Assembly (NCBI GenBank): GCA_003209755.1
Contig: QCPD01000012.1
Coordinates: 1 to 61,132 of the forward strand
Source: Prochlorococcus sp. AG-436-C14
GTDB lineage: Bacteria > Cyanobacteriota > Cyanobacteriia > PCC-6307 > Cyanobiaceae
Direction of reading: 5' to 3'
DNA: 61,132 nucleotides
Position 1 is the stretch's first letter. Each line of letters begins with the position of its first letter. The notes under the pieces were generated by a model. It ran no database searches. It was not told the origin of the DNA and saw nothing but the letters and a program-made list of their open reading frames with translations. Positions 8,403 to 17,010 of the stretch are shown one piece after another. The position numbers and the translations under genes are program-made.

Positions 8403-8792
8403 TTAATCTTTGTCTTTCGATAGATAATAATTTTTAAATTCAAGAATACCTTTCTCGCCTGAAAGATTAAGAGGATATCCGCAATTCTCAATTACTGAAA
8501 TAGCTATTTCATCTGCTAATAATTCTTTATTAATAGTATTAATTTCTTTTTTCTTCTTAAATACTTGTTTATTTTCTTCTAAGGAAAAGTTCATAGCACT
8601 TTCTTTTGAGAGTCCAAATCCAATAGCATTACAAAATTTCTTTGTGTAGGATTTAGAGACTTTTTTGATAAAAATAGAGGGATCAATCTCGGAGGATGAT
8701 AAGACTTCTGTAGGAAAAACTATTAATATAGAACATATTGCAAAAGTTAATATAAATAGTCTGGGAATAATTTTATTTAATTTTTCTTTCAT
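8403..8792 (-). CDS. Predicted secreted protein of unknown function
   Basis: This 129-residue protein starts with a basic stretch and a hydrophobic segment (residues 10-30, IIPRLFILTFAICSILIVF) ending in SSS, a plausible signal peptide. The mature part is Lys-rich, with FCNAIGFGLSKESAMNFSLEE and VIENCGYPLNLSGEKG. The two Cys could form a disulfide. It resembles small exported proteins conserved among picocyanobacteria, but no function is known to me. It is a single gene, divergent from the DUF2214 gene and convergent with the frameshifted gene at 7873-8321. Confidence 0.65.
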   Translation of the reverse strand: MKEKLNKIIPRLFILTFAICSILIVFPTEVLSSSEIDPSIFIKKVSKSYTKKFCNAIGFGLSKESAMNFSLEENKQVFKKKKEINTINKELLADEIAISVIENCGYPLNLSGEKGILEFKNYYLSKDKD

Positions 8793-8861
8793 AATCTTTT
8801 TACAAAATACTAAATTAGTCTAAATAATAATATTAATGTCTATTCTTAAAATATTTGTAAT

Positions 8862-8886
8862 GGATTCGAATTTTACATTCGAATCC
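8862..8886. repeat. Perfect 9-bp inverted repeat plus a second palindrome
   Basis: GGATTCGAA (8862-8870) pairs with TTCGAATCC (8878-8886) across a 7-nt loop. A second inverted repeat, TGTAAA-AAAA-TTTACA, follows at 8900-8915. Both lie in the 252-bp divergent intergenic region between the secreted protein and the DUF2214 gene, where operators would be expected. Neither has a T run that would make it a strong terminator. Confidence 0.5.
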
Positions 8887-9044
8887 TGTGAAGTTAAGGT
8901 GTAAAAAAATTTACATAGCGAGAGCATTGACGATATGCAGTAAAAATTTTTTAATTAAGTCAAATTTTTTTTCTCCACAATAAAACCAACCTGGCTTACA
9001 CTGTGATTTATGATTTTTGCTAGTGTATAAATTGATTGTAGCAA

Positions 9045-9533
9045 GTGACTTTGTTCGGAATTGTTCTTCCAGCTGATTTATTAAAATCAGCATCCGTTGC
9101 ATACATCCATTATTTGAGCTTCATGCTTTGTTTTGGAGCATTGGTTTTTGAACGTATTTCACTTAAGCCTAATCCAGGTAGAAAAGAGGCAATATCCATG
9201 GTTGTGGCAGATATTGTCTATGGAATTGCTGGTATTGCTCTTTTGGTAAGTGGGATTTACAGAGTTTTAAAATTTGGTCAAGGTTCAGAGTTTTACACTC
9301 AAAATCCTATCTTTTGGACAAAAATTATTGTTTTTGCCTTAGTTGGTTCTTTATCTCTTTACCCAACAATTACCTATGTTCTTTGGGCAATCCCTCTAAG
9401 CAAGGGGAATCTTCCTACAGTAACTGAGAATTTGGTTGCAAGATTAAGGCTAATAATTAATGTTGAATTAGTTGGTTTCGCCTCTATACCTTTCTTCGCA
9501 ACACTTATGGCAAGAGGAGTGGGATTAGCCTAA
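9045..9533 (+). CDS. DUF2214 family membrane protein
   Basis: The 162-residue protein has four hydrophobic segments (about 17-34, 51-70, 85-107 and 137-157). The motifs YIHYLSFMLCFGALVFERISL and GIYRVLKFGQGSEFY, then NPIFWTKI, are characteristic of the cyanobacterial DUF2214 family. The histidine in the first segment (His22) and the GxxRxxxFG loop are conserved in the family, whose role is unknown. The start is GTG at 9045 (MTLFGIVLPAD). The nearest ORF on the other strand (8911-9102) overlaps this start and is not supported. Confidence 0.75.
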   Translation: MTLFGIVLPADLLKSASVAYIHYLSFMLCFGALVFERISLKPNPGRKEAISMVVADIVYGIAGIALLVSGIYRVLKFGQGSEFYTQNPIFWTKIIVFALVGSLSLYPTITYVLWAIPLSKGNLPTVTENLVARLRLIINVELVGFASIPFFATLMARGVGLA

Positions 9534-9639
9534 ATAAATTGGTCTTTGGCCTTCTATAACTATTATTTGTTAATACATTCGATAAGAGAGAAAGTTTCTT
9601 CTTTTATGATTTCCTGATTACTTTAAAGAATGAGGTGGT

Positions 9640-9795
9640 TTGGTTACCGAAAGGAATTTTAACCATGTTGATGACATGCTATCTAAAACAGGTGGTACTA
9701 TAGATAGTATATTCACAAGAAAAGAAAATAACGTGCCTTATTTTTTTATTAGAATTCTAATAGTAAGTGTTTTTTTTAAACAAGCTCTAATTTAA
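9640..9795 (+). CDS. Possible small ORF, 51 aa, ahead of the pyruvate-kinase-like gene
   Basis: A TTG at 9640, preceded by GAGG four bases upstream, opens a 51-codon frame beginning MVTERNFNHVDDMLSKTGGT and ending in a hydrophobic tail (YFFIRILIVSVFF). Its stop is 4 bp before the TTG start of the next gene, so the two could be cotranslated. I recognise no family. It may be a small membrane-associated protein or a chance frame in AT-rich DNA. It is the only candidate content of 9534-9799. Confidence 0.25.
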   Translation: MVTERNFNHVDDMLSKTGGTIDSIFTRKENNVPYFFIRILIVSVFFKQALI

Positions 9796-9799
9796 GAAA

Positions 9800-11215
9800 T
9801 TGAGTAAAATAATAGCTACTATTGGTCCCGTAACGGAAAATAGTATTAGAAAATTAAGCGATTTGGGTGTAAAAATATTCAGGTTAAATTTATCTCATAA
9901 CACTTTAGAATGGCATTTAAAAGTCATAAATAATATAAGAAAAATTTCACCATTAAGTTCTATTATTGTTGATATTCCAGGAAGGAAGATTAGGACTACT
10001 TCAAAAGTAAGCAAAGAAAAATTTAAGCAAGGTCAAATAATATATTTAGTTTCAAATAGCTTCAATAAAGATTCTCTTGATTCAAAATTTATTTATGAGA
10101 TAAATAATAATATTTTGTTTAATATAGCTAAGAAAGGAATGCAAATCTATGCTGATGATGGAAGAATCTCATTCTATATTAAAGATGTATCTAACGAATA
10201 CATTACTCTTATAGCAAAATGCGATGGATTCCTTAAGGAATGTAAAGGTATAAATATCCCCAAAAGTTTCTTTGATGATAAAGAATTAAATGATAAAGAT
10301 AAATTTTTCTTAGACTTTTGCTGCGAACATAAAGTCGACTTTGTTGGAATCAGCTTTGTAGATAATGCTGGTTATTTAAATAACATTCAAAACTATATAG
10401 GCGAGAGGCATCCTAAGGTTATTGCTAAGATAGAGAATGCTACAGCTATTAAAAATTTATCAGAAATCCTCAAGATATCCTTTGCAATAATGATTGATAG
10501 GGGTGATTTATCGGTCGAAACAAACACAAGTAGTATTGGTATTCTTCAAAAAGATATTCTATTTGAAGCAAATAAGTTAGGAGTTCCAGTGATTGTCGCT
10601 ACCGAGATGTTACATACTATGCAAGAATCAAGTAATCCAACAAAAGCAGAGTGTAATGACATTACTAATTCTGTATTAGATGGAGCTTCGTGTTTAATGC
10701 TTTCAGGTGAGACTGCTGTTGGGAAATATCCATATAAATCTATAGATACTATGAAATCAATTATAGATTTGACAATGAAATATATTCTAGATACTAATAG
10801 GAATTCTCCAGATCATATTGATAATATCCAACTTAGTCAAGCAGATTTGATGGCAAGAAGTGTTAGTTTAATAGCTTCCTCAAAGATATCAAATGGGTTA
10901 ATATGTATTAGCAAAACAGGAGAAGGTATAAGATTCCTTGCGAGACATATAAATAAAGATTTCTATTGTATAACTGATTCTTATGAGATAATAAGAGATT
11001 TAAATATCTTTAGAAATGTTAATCCAATTTTATCAGATGTAGTCTTTAAAAAAAATGATAGGTTTCATATTTACTCTATTGCAAAACAACTTATTGATAA
11101 TGGATGGAATCCTGATCTTCTTTATACCTTTATATACGTAAGTGAAGGTGGAGCAGGCCTTAGGTTGAATACTATTCAGATAAATTATCTAAAATCATTA
11201 GCTAGCTTCATATAA
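9800..11215 (+). CDS. Divergent pyruvate kinase-like protein
   Basis: This 471-residue protein keeps the pyruvate kinase outline: IATIGPVTENS at the N-terminus, LNLSHNT, VDIPGRKIRT, KIENA with Lys210 and Glu212 (catalytic Lys and a metal ligand), IDRGDLSVE with Asp236, and VATEMLHTMQESSNPTKAE then SGETAVGKYP. Several sites deviate from true PykA (GPEIR is GRKIR, MVARGDLG is MIDRGDLS), and the C-terminal domain is weakly conserved. It may be a specialised island paralogue rather than the housekeeping enzyme. Pyruvate-kinase-like genes do occur in surface-polysaccharide clusters. The start is TTG at 9800, with no better candidate upstream. The substrate is not inferable. Confidence 0.7.
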   Translation: MSKIIATIGPVTENSIRKLSDLGVKIFRLNLSHNTLEWHLKVINNIRKISPLSSIIVDIPGRKIRTTSKVSKEKFKQGQIIYLVSNSFNKDSLDSKFIYEINNNILFNIAKKGMQIYADDGRISFYIKDVSNEYITLIAKCDGFLKECKGINIPKSFFDDKELNDKDKFFLDFCCEHKVDFVGISFVDNAGYLNNIQNYIGERHPKVIAKIENATAIKNLSEILKISFAIMIDRGDLSVETNTSSIGILQKDILFEANKLGVPVIVATEMLHTMQESSNPTKAECNDITNSVLDGASCLMLSGETAVGKYPYKSIDTMKSIIDLTMKYILDTNRNSPDHIDNIQLSQADLMARSVSLIASSKISNGLICISKTGEGIRFLARHINKDFYCITDSYEIIRDLNIFRNVNPILSDVVFKKNDRFHIYSIAKQLIDNGWNPDLLYTFIYVSEGGAGLRLNTIQINYLKSLASFI

Positions 11216-11438
11216 TAGTTATTTAATAAAATACCTTCCTGAAAATGGTAAAACTACACCTTAAAAACCAAATCATTTATAGAAAAATCTTAGGACATAT
11301 TAAGTTTAGATTTGATAATATTGTATTGGATATAATGTCATTTTTTGGTTTTCTTACTTATTGATAATATAACCAATATTATTTACTGCTTAGGAATCGT
11401 TTCTTAAAGTTTATAATCAAATTATTTTTATACATGAT

Positions 11439-13091
11439 TTAATGTATCAAGTCTCGATATTTATCACTTTGGTTAAGGATTTCAATAGCAGGTTTTAATA
11501 TCTCTTTGTAGTTCTTCCAACCATCAATTGACTTTGAATTGATTGGAGAACGAACTTGAACACTACTACCAGTTGAAACTGAGCGTGGATTTAGATGTGG
11601 TTTTAGATATGATTCGTTCCATTCCCATCCTAACCAAGAGATCAAATATTTAATTTCTTGCTTAGGATTCCTAACTAAAAAATCATAATTTAAGTCGTAT
11701 ATTTGTGATCTAAATCTATTCTTATATTCTTTCATTATCTCTTCTTGATCTATGTAGACTTTTGCGCAATCAACTATGGAGGAGAAATACTCTTGTCCTG
11801 TAGAAAAACTTGTTCTGTAAAGTGAAAGAATATTATCTAAAGGATTTCGAAAACAGTGAATGATTTTAGAATTAGGTATTTGACTTGCGATTATACCAGT
11901 AAATTGATAGTTATATGTGCATTTATTGGTTGTAACCTTTAATTCATTTATTAGATTAATAACTTTCCTAAAATATAATTCAGAAAGATTAATACCCTGA
12001 TTTAATTCTTTACTTTCCACGTAAGATTTCTCTAGTATAGTAATGTCTCCCAAAGCATAAACATCCTCATTCATACTAATAATTGATTCCACTAATGTAG
12101 TACCACTTCTATGCATACCTACAATGAATATACTTTCAGGGTATTTTTTGGGTTCTTTTTGATTAATTTCTTTTTTATTAGATTCAATAAGTAATACTTT
12201 TGATTTTTTCAGTATCCTCTCAGGCATAGATGGTTTGATGTCAAGTTGTAATTTATTCGCTAATTTTAGGTATCTAGAACTTTTCTCGTAATTTTTCTCC
12301 TTATGAAGAATGTTTGCTCTTGCGAAGTAAATATCAACTTGATTTTTTTTTGAATTGTTTTTTAAGATATTTTCTGAAAAAAGTTGATCCTTCCATTTTT
12401 TATTTTTATTAGAGTATTGAAGATTCGATAGTGAAAAATATGCCATTGCAAAATCATGATTCAATTCAATTGCTTTGAGTTGAGATAATTCTGCTTCTTG
12501 AAATTTGCCAAGATCTTTCAATACAATTCCCAAATTGCAATGTGCCTCTGCGAAATGGGGATTAATTTCAATTGCTTTGCGTTGAGATAATTCTGCTTCT
12601 TTTAATTTGCCAAGATCTTTTAATATGATTCCCAGATTGCAATGTGCTTCTGCGAAATCAGGTTTGATTACAATTGCTTTGCGAGTGGATGACTCTGCTT
12701 CTTGAAATTTGCCAAGATCTCTCAATATGTTACCTAGGTTGTAATGAGCATCAGCGAAATTAGGATTAAGTTGAATTGCTTTGCGAGTATATAATTCGGC
12801 TTCTTTTAAATTTCCAAGATCTTTTAATATGACTCCATAATTGGAAAAGACTCTAGGGGCAGTGAAACCTTGATTGATAAAATATTGATAATATTTAAAT
12901 GCTTCTGGAATATTTCCTTTTGAATGAAATTTAAATGCTTGATTAATTATTTGTTCTTTAGACGGTTTCGTGGCAGGAGTATTAGTAATAATAGTAATAT
13001 TTTCTTGATGTTCTCCTATGGGAAATGGAACAGGGAATGTTTTCACTTCATATCTTTCTATCTTTTTAATCTGATCCTCTCTCATTCTCAT
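11439..13091 (-). CDS. TPR-sulfotransferase
   Basis: The 550-residue protein begins with a cassette (VKTFPVPFPIGEHQENITII then SKEQIINQAFKFHSKGNI) shared with the TPR protein at 38775-39566. Four 34-residue TPR units follow (about 80-220, each like AHxNLGxxLKDLGKLxEAE). A Sulfotransfer_3-type domain starts near residue 320 with IFIVGMHRSGTTLVES, the 5'-phosphosulfate (PAPS) binding loop. IIHCFRNPLDNILSLYR supplies the second PAPS-binding region. Such proteins transfer sulfate from PAPS to a protein, sugar or small acceptor, with the TPRs likely binding the acceptor. No signal peptide is seen. It stands alone between the pyruvate-kinase-like gene and the pilus locus. Confidence 0.8.
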   Translation of the reverse strand: MRMREDQIKKIERYEVKTFPVPFPIGEHQENITIITNTPATKPSKEQIINQAFKFHSKGNIPEAFKYYQYFINQGFTAPRVFSNYGVILKDLGNLKEAELYTRKAIQLNPNFADAHYNLGNILRDLGKFQEAESSTRKAIVIKPDFAEAHCNLGIILKDLGKLKEAELSQRKAIEINPHFAEAHCNLGIVLKDLGKFQEAELSQLKAIELNHDFAMAYFSLSNLQYSNKNKKWKDQLFSENILKNNSKKNQVDIYFARANILHKEKNYEKSSRYLKLANKLQLDIKPSMPERILKKSKVLLIESNKKEINQKEPKKYPESIFIVGMHRSGTTLVESIISMNEDVYALGDITILEKSYVESKELNQGINLSELYFRKVINLINELKVTTNKCTYNYQFTGIIASQIPNSKIIHCFRNPLDNILSLYRTSFSTGQEYFSSIVDCAKVYIDQEEIMKEYKNRFRSQIYDLNYDFLVRNPKQEIKYLISWLGWEWNESYLKPHLNPRSVSTGSSVQVRSPINSKSIDGWKNYKEILKPAIEILNQSDKYRDLIH

Positions 13092-13300
13092 CTATTTTTT
13101 TACTAAGATTCAACTAATCAGGATTATACCTTATTTCATTATTGTTCGATATTATTGCTTAATCACTAAGAGAAAAACTTTATCTGATATATTGTAAGCT
13201 CATATTAAATTCCCTATTTCAAAGGAAATTTATTCTCATATTGTTTTAAATTAATTATTTTTTTATTTGCATCTCTTTAATAACTATCTAATTCACAATA

Positions 13301-13678
13301 ATGGGACTTAAAAAATATACAGAATACAGTCTTTTAGGATTTAAAATTCTAAATTCCTGGCATTCTATTCTAAGTGCTTATTTTCTATTGTTGTTTGAAT
13401 TTCTTATAACCCCATATTTTGGAATTGAGAATGTTGAGTACCTATCGGGCTTATTATTTATATTTTTAGCGAATGTTAGTATTATGATATTAATATTTAA
13501 TGCTTTATTGAGGATTTCTAAAGTGTATTTCTACTATAAGTTATTTAGCATTCCTTTATTATTATATTTCCCCATTTCTTTGAATAAAACAATCTTTACT
13601 TTATCAAAAATAAGATTACTTTTATTTGATTCTTGCAATATAAATTTACCATTTTTAAATGGAACATGTATATTCTGA
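13301..13678 (+). CDS. Small membrane protein of unknown function
   Basis: The 125-residue protein has three hydrophobic segments (about 22-40, 48-70 and 80-95), a short N-terminal cytoplasmic stretch (MGLKKYTEYSLLGFKI) and a C-terminal tail with two Cys. It lies 21 bp before the prepilin peptidase gene on the same strand, so it is probably cotranscribed with the pilus genes. No family is recognised. Confidence 0.5.
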   Translation: MGLKKYTEYSLLGFKILNSWHSILSAYFLLLFEFLITPYFGIENVEYLSGLLFIFLANVSIMILIFNALLRISKVYFYYKLFSIPLLLYFPISLNKTIFTLSKIRLLLFDSCNINLPFLNGTCIF

Positions 13679-13699
13679 TTATTAAACTAATAATATTTT

Positions 13700-14524
13700 A
13701 TGGACCTAAGCATATTAATCGTATTGGTTTTTGGTAGTTGTATTGGAAGTTTTCTTAATGTTGTTATATATCGATTACCAAGAAAAATATCTTTTATTTT
13801 TAAAAGAAGTCAATGTACATCTTGTAAAAAAAATCTAAATATTCTTGATCTTGTTCCAGTATTAAGTTGGATTTTACTTAGGGGAAAATGTAGATATTGC
13901 AGTACTCTCATTTCCATAAGGTACCCGCTAATTGAATTTATAACTTCAATTTTATTTTTACTTTGTTTATTTAGTAAAGGTTGGATTGATGATTCTATAC
14001 CCAGTTTGTTTATTGTGATTTCTGGATGGATATTAGTTGCCTATATTGTCTCTCTTTGTTTTATTGATTATGATTATATGATACTTCCCAATTCATTAAC
14101 TTACTCAGGGTCTTTAGTTGGTTTATTTCTCATTTTTTATTATGAGAAGTTTATTTCTAAGACAAATATAATTTTTTTCTTTGATCATTTTTGTGCCTTT
14201 GTTTTCTCTTTAATTGGCTTTCTGGTATTTAATTTGCTAATAAAAATAATTATTAGAAAGCCAGGGCTTGGAGATGGAGATGCTAAACTATTCGCTATGG
14301 GTGGTGCTTGGTTAGGGCTTCCTGGGCTCGAAGTTACCATTGCATTATCTTTCTTGATTTCTTCGGTTTTTGTCGTTTTTGGCCTTATTTTTAAACGAAT
14401 TAAAAGAGGTCAATACATACCATTTGGTCCTTTTATATGTGTTTCTATTTTGTTTGTTTGGTTTTTTGGTCCAACTTTCTGGTTTGAAATATTAGGTGAT
14501 ATTTTTTGGTGGAAATATATCTAA
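13700..14524 (+). CDS. pilD: Prepilin peptidase / N-methyltransferase PilD
   Basis: The 274-residue integral membrane enzyme cleaves type IV prepilin leaders after Gly and methylates the new N-terminus. The N-terminal IGSFLNVVIYRLP is followed by a four-Cys zinc motif (CTSCKKN and CRYCST), then about seven membrane segments. The two catalytic Asp of the bilobed aspartic protease are in FIDYDYMILPN and GLGDGDAKLFAMGGAWLG. Length and order are standard. It heads the plus-strand half of the pilus locus and would process the prepilins encoded at 15200, 15730 and 22608. Confidence 0.93.
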   Translation: MDLSILIVLVFGSCIGSFLNVVIYRLPRKISFIFKRSQCTSCKKNLNILDLVPVLSWILLRGKCRYCSTLISIRYPLIEFITSILFLLCLFSKGWIDDSIPSLFIVISGWILVAYIVSLCFIDYDYMILPNSLTYSGSLVGLFLIFYYEKFISKTNIIFFFDHFCAFVFSLIGFLVFNLLIKIIIRKPGLGDGDAKLFAMGGAWLGLPGLEVTIALSFLISSVFVVFGLIFKRIKRGQYIPFGPFICVSILFVWFFGPTFWFEILGDIFWWKYI

Positions 14525-14607
14525 ATATTAAAATTTTATAATTATAATTAAGTCTTGTATCTCTTGATTTAGATTATTATTTATTCAACGTCTCAAAAAA
14601 TATAGGA

Positions 14608-15114
14608 ATGATTTCAAATATTTTGAAAACTAAAAATATTATTAATCCGACTGTTTTATTTTTATTATTTTTGTTTCCTTTTTTGGTTTCATGCTCCTCA
14701 AAACAAAATAATATAATTGAGGTTATTACTCCACCCATAATTCCGAATGAATTTTCAAATATTCCTGATCAAACTCTCAAGCCAGAATTGTTAACTCTTA
14801 TTTCTGTGGATGAAAAAGTTAGTGAGATCAAATCTGGGAGAACGAATCCATTTCTTCCACCTCAGTTTAATGATGAACTCCAGATACCTTTCTCGTTTAA
14901 ATATTATGGACAAATTGCGACAGGAAATACTATGAATGCTTTTGTCTCATATGAGGATAGGAATGGAACAGTTAAAAAAGGTGATATCGGAGGGGATAAT
15001 ACAGATCTTTTGCCTTTGGGTTGGACCGTCATCTCGATGGATCCACATACAAACGTATTAATGCTTGGGTATCAGGATCGTTCTTTAGCTATTAGGCTTT
15101 TCTCTGAAAAGTAA
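14608..15114 (+). CDS. PilP/GspC-like pilus lipoprotein
   Basis: The 168-residue protein has a hydrophobic leader ending in a lipobox-like LVSCSS (Cys at about residue 29), so it is a likely lipoprotein. Then come a proline-rich linker and the signature GRTNPFLPPQF. A C-terminal beta domain (FSFKYYGQIATGNTMNAFVS then VKKGDIGG and GWTVISMDPHTNVLML) matches the PilP/GspC homology-region layout, which couples the inner-membrane PilN/PilO complex to the secretin. Its position between pilD and the pilin fits this role. Assigned by architecture and context. Confidence 0.6.
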   Translation: MISNILKTKNIINPTVLFLLFLFPFLVSCSSKQNNIIEVITPPIIPNEFSNIPDQTLKPELLTLISVDEKVSEIKSGRTNPFLPPQFNDELQIPFSFKYYGQIATGNTMNAFVSYEDRNGTVKKGDIGGDNTDLLPLGWTVISMDPHTNVLMLGYQDRSLAIRLFSEK

Positions 15115-15199
15115 TTTTTGTTTGGTGGCTGTATTTCATTTACTTGTCTATTTTTTCAAAAATATATAAAATATAAATTATATATAAATTTTTGACTTG

Positions 15200-15718
15200 A
15201 TGACTCTTCTAAGTTCTTATTTGTCTAAGGCCAAGGTTAAAAAGGTACTTTCTCTTAAGCCTGGGCAGGAGGGTTTCTCTTTGATTGAACTTGTAGTAGT
15301 AGTAGCTGTTTTGGCCGTTTTATCAGCTATTGCAATTCCTCAATTTACTAATATTAGTAATAAAGCAAGAGCAGCTGCTGCATCTAACACTGTCGCAACA
15401 GTTGCTAAGGAGTGTGCCGCTAAAGTGGCTGATGCTGGTTCAGGAACTTATACACCGCCAATCACAATACAAGGTTATAAGGATGGTGTTGGTGGATGGT
15501 ATTCAAACATAACGAACAACACTACTTTAGGCACCAAAACTACAAGTGCTGCTAATCCAATCGCATGTCCAAATGGCTCGGGCATATTTGGCTTACATTC
15601 TGAAGATAGAAATGAATACCCTTCTTTCTTCTACAATAATGGTAATGGTGCGAAGACTTGCATCGCAGTTGGTGGTAGTAATGCAGTGAATAGAGGATGT
15701 CCTAATGGAACATGGTAA
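15200..15718 (+). CDS. pilA: Type IV major pilin-like prepilin
   Basis: A leader of 25 residues ends in GQEG, and cleavage before FSLIELVVVVAVLAVLSAIA gives the classic pilin N-helix with Glu5. The mature protein is about 147 residues and carries four Cys; the C-terminal pair (CIAVGGSN then NRGC) probably forms the D-region disulfide loop. ATG at 15200 is preferred over the adjoining TTG at 15197. It is followed 11 bp later by a second prepilin. Together with PilB, PilT and PilC this indicates a retractable type IV pilus, possibly for DNA uptake, adhesion or floc formation; the specific role is inferred. Confidence 0.85.
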   Translation: MTLLSSYLSKAKVKKVLSLKPGQEGFSLIELVVVVAVLAVLSAIAIPQFTNISNKARAAAASNTVATVAKECAAKVADAGSGTYTPPITIQGYKDGVGGWYSNITNNTTLGTKTTSAANPIACPNGSGIFGLHSEDRNEYPSFFYNNGNGAKTCIAVGGSNAVNRGCPNGTW

Positions 15719-15729
15719 AAAGTTAGTTT

Positions 15730-17010
15730 ATGATTAAAAATTTTATAAAAAAACTCAATAAAAAAAACAGCCTTCTTCTGACTTTTTCAGAGGAAGGCTT
15801 TACTTTGACTGAGCTGACAGGAGTTGTCGTTATTCTGGGAATATTAGCTTCACTGGGGATTGGAAACATCACAAGGTGGATGAAATTATCAAAAATAGAT
15901 CAAGCATCAACACTTTTAAGTAGTTCATTAGTTGAATGTCTTGCTTCAACTAGGGGAGGAGTTGATCCTTCTACTGTATCTCCACCAACTGATGTGATTG
16001 ATAACAATGCACTTCTGTCGTCAGCATATAAAATTAAAGATTCAAAAGATAAATGTTCAGATTTTTTTATTAAGCCAATAAATACGGATGAAAAAGTATT
16101 ATTCGAAATGGGATATCAAATAAGCGTAGATTCTAAAGTAACAAAAATCGCAACACCAGCAGATGATCAATCTAGCTTAATTAGATGTAAGCGTTGGGCT
16201 GGTCCAAACTGTGGTGCGAGCGAAGAGCAAAAAGCAGCTTGGGCGGCGGCGGCGGCTCTAGCAGTTAGAAAAAAAGAATGTACTGAAAATTTCTATAACT
16301 GGTTAACTGGACCGCCTCCAGGCACAACTACTGATGGAGACCCGAAATATAGATGGAATTCCGATCAAAATGAATGTAACTTAGCCTCTTTTGCCTTTGA
16401 TGGGAATATTCTCGGCTCTCAAGAAGCTGTTAATCAGGCTATCGAAGATAAATTAGGTGCTCAGTGTAATGCAAAAGTAATTGCTCAACAATCCTTGAAT
16501 CCGCCTACTGATGGAGTTGTCAATAATTTTTCTGAGTGTCCTGGTAAAACATTCTATTTTTGCGCTGGTGTTGATAAGTTAAATGAGACTGATATGACAG
16601 CTTGTCTAAATCAACGCAAATCAACAGCCTGTCAAAACAATATAGATGCTAAAGCTGAGAGTGGACATTCTGGTAAATGGGGTCCAGATCAGCATGGTCT
16701 AACGGGACCATCCCCCTGTGGTACTACTTATTGGATGTGCAATAAAGCCTACACTGATGATGAAAGTTCTTATAACTCTGGACCTTGTTACACACCTCCA
16801 AATAGCGGCGGCGGCGGCGGCGGCGGCGCCGGCGGTGGAGGCGGTGGTGGCGGTGGCGGCGGCGGCGGCGGCGGTGATGCTAGTTCATGTATAAGTAAAG
16901 AGGCCGCACCTATTCAATACTATATTAAATGGTTCTGTACTGGGGCTGGTGGCGACGAAGCTGCCCCAGATCACTCTTATTGTACTTCTTTTTATTCTTG
17001 TATGGATTGA
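15730..17010 (+). CDS. Large Cys-rich prepilin with polyglycine tract (pilin-like adhesin)
   Basis: The 426-residue protein has a prepilin leader ending SEEG, then FTLTELTGVVVILGILASLG with Glu5, so it is a PilD substrate. The long mature part is Cys-rich, with two related stretches (CTENFYNWL to CNLASF, and CNAKVIAQQSLN to CLNQRKSTACQN). Near the C-terminus is a tract of 7 Gly, Ala and 15 Gly (bases 16807-16875), then a short four-Cys tail. The size and shape suggest a minor or tip pilin with a flexible display arm. It ends at 17010, directly abutting pilB. The function as an adhesin is inferred. Confidence 0.7.
   Translation: MIKNFIKKLNKKNSLLLTFSEEGFTLTELTGVVVILGILASLGIGNITRWMKLSKIDQASTLLSSSLVECLASTRGGVDPSTVSPPTDVIDNNALLSSAYKIKDSKDKCSDFFIKPINTDEKVLFEMGYQISVDSKVTKIATPADDQSSLIRCKRWAGPNCGASEEQKAAWAAAAALAVRKKECTENFYNWLTGPPPGTTTDGDPKYRWNSDQNECNLASFAFDGNILGSQEAVNQAIEDKLGAQCNAKVIAQQSLNPPTDGVVNNFSECPGKTFYFCAGVDKLNETDMTACLNQRKSTACQNNIDAKAESGHSGKWGPDQHGLTGPSPCGTTYWMCNKAYTDDESSYNSGPCYTPPNSGGGGGGGAGGGGGGGGGGGGGGGDASSCISKEAAPIQYYIKWFCTGAGGDEAAPDHSYCTSFYSCMD
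16807..16875 (+). repeat. GGN trinucleotide tract encoding polyglycine
   Basis: Twenty-three codons, 22 of them GGN (mainly GGC) and one GCC, sit inside the pilin-like gene. The tract is almost pure G/C in an AT-rich genome. Slippage by three bases would change the length of the glycine arm without breaking the frame. Confidence 0.9.

Noticed and set aside
8911-9102. Minus-strand frame of 63 codons
   Set aside because: It overlaps the start of the well-supported DUF2214 gene and has no recognisable features.
12480-12840. About 100-bp direct repeats on the minus strand
   Set aside because: They encode 34-residue TPR units of the sulfotransferase. The same holds for 38780-39320.
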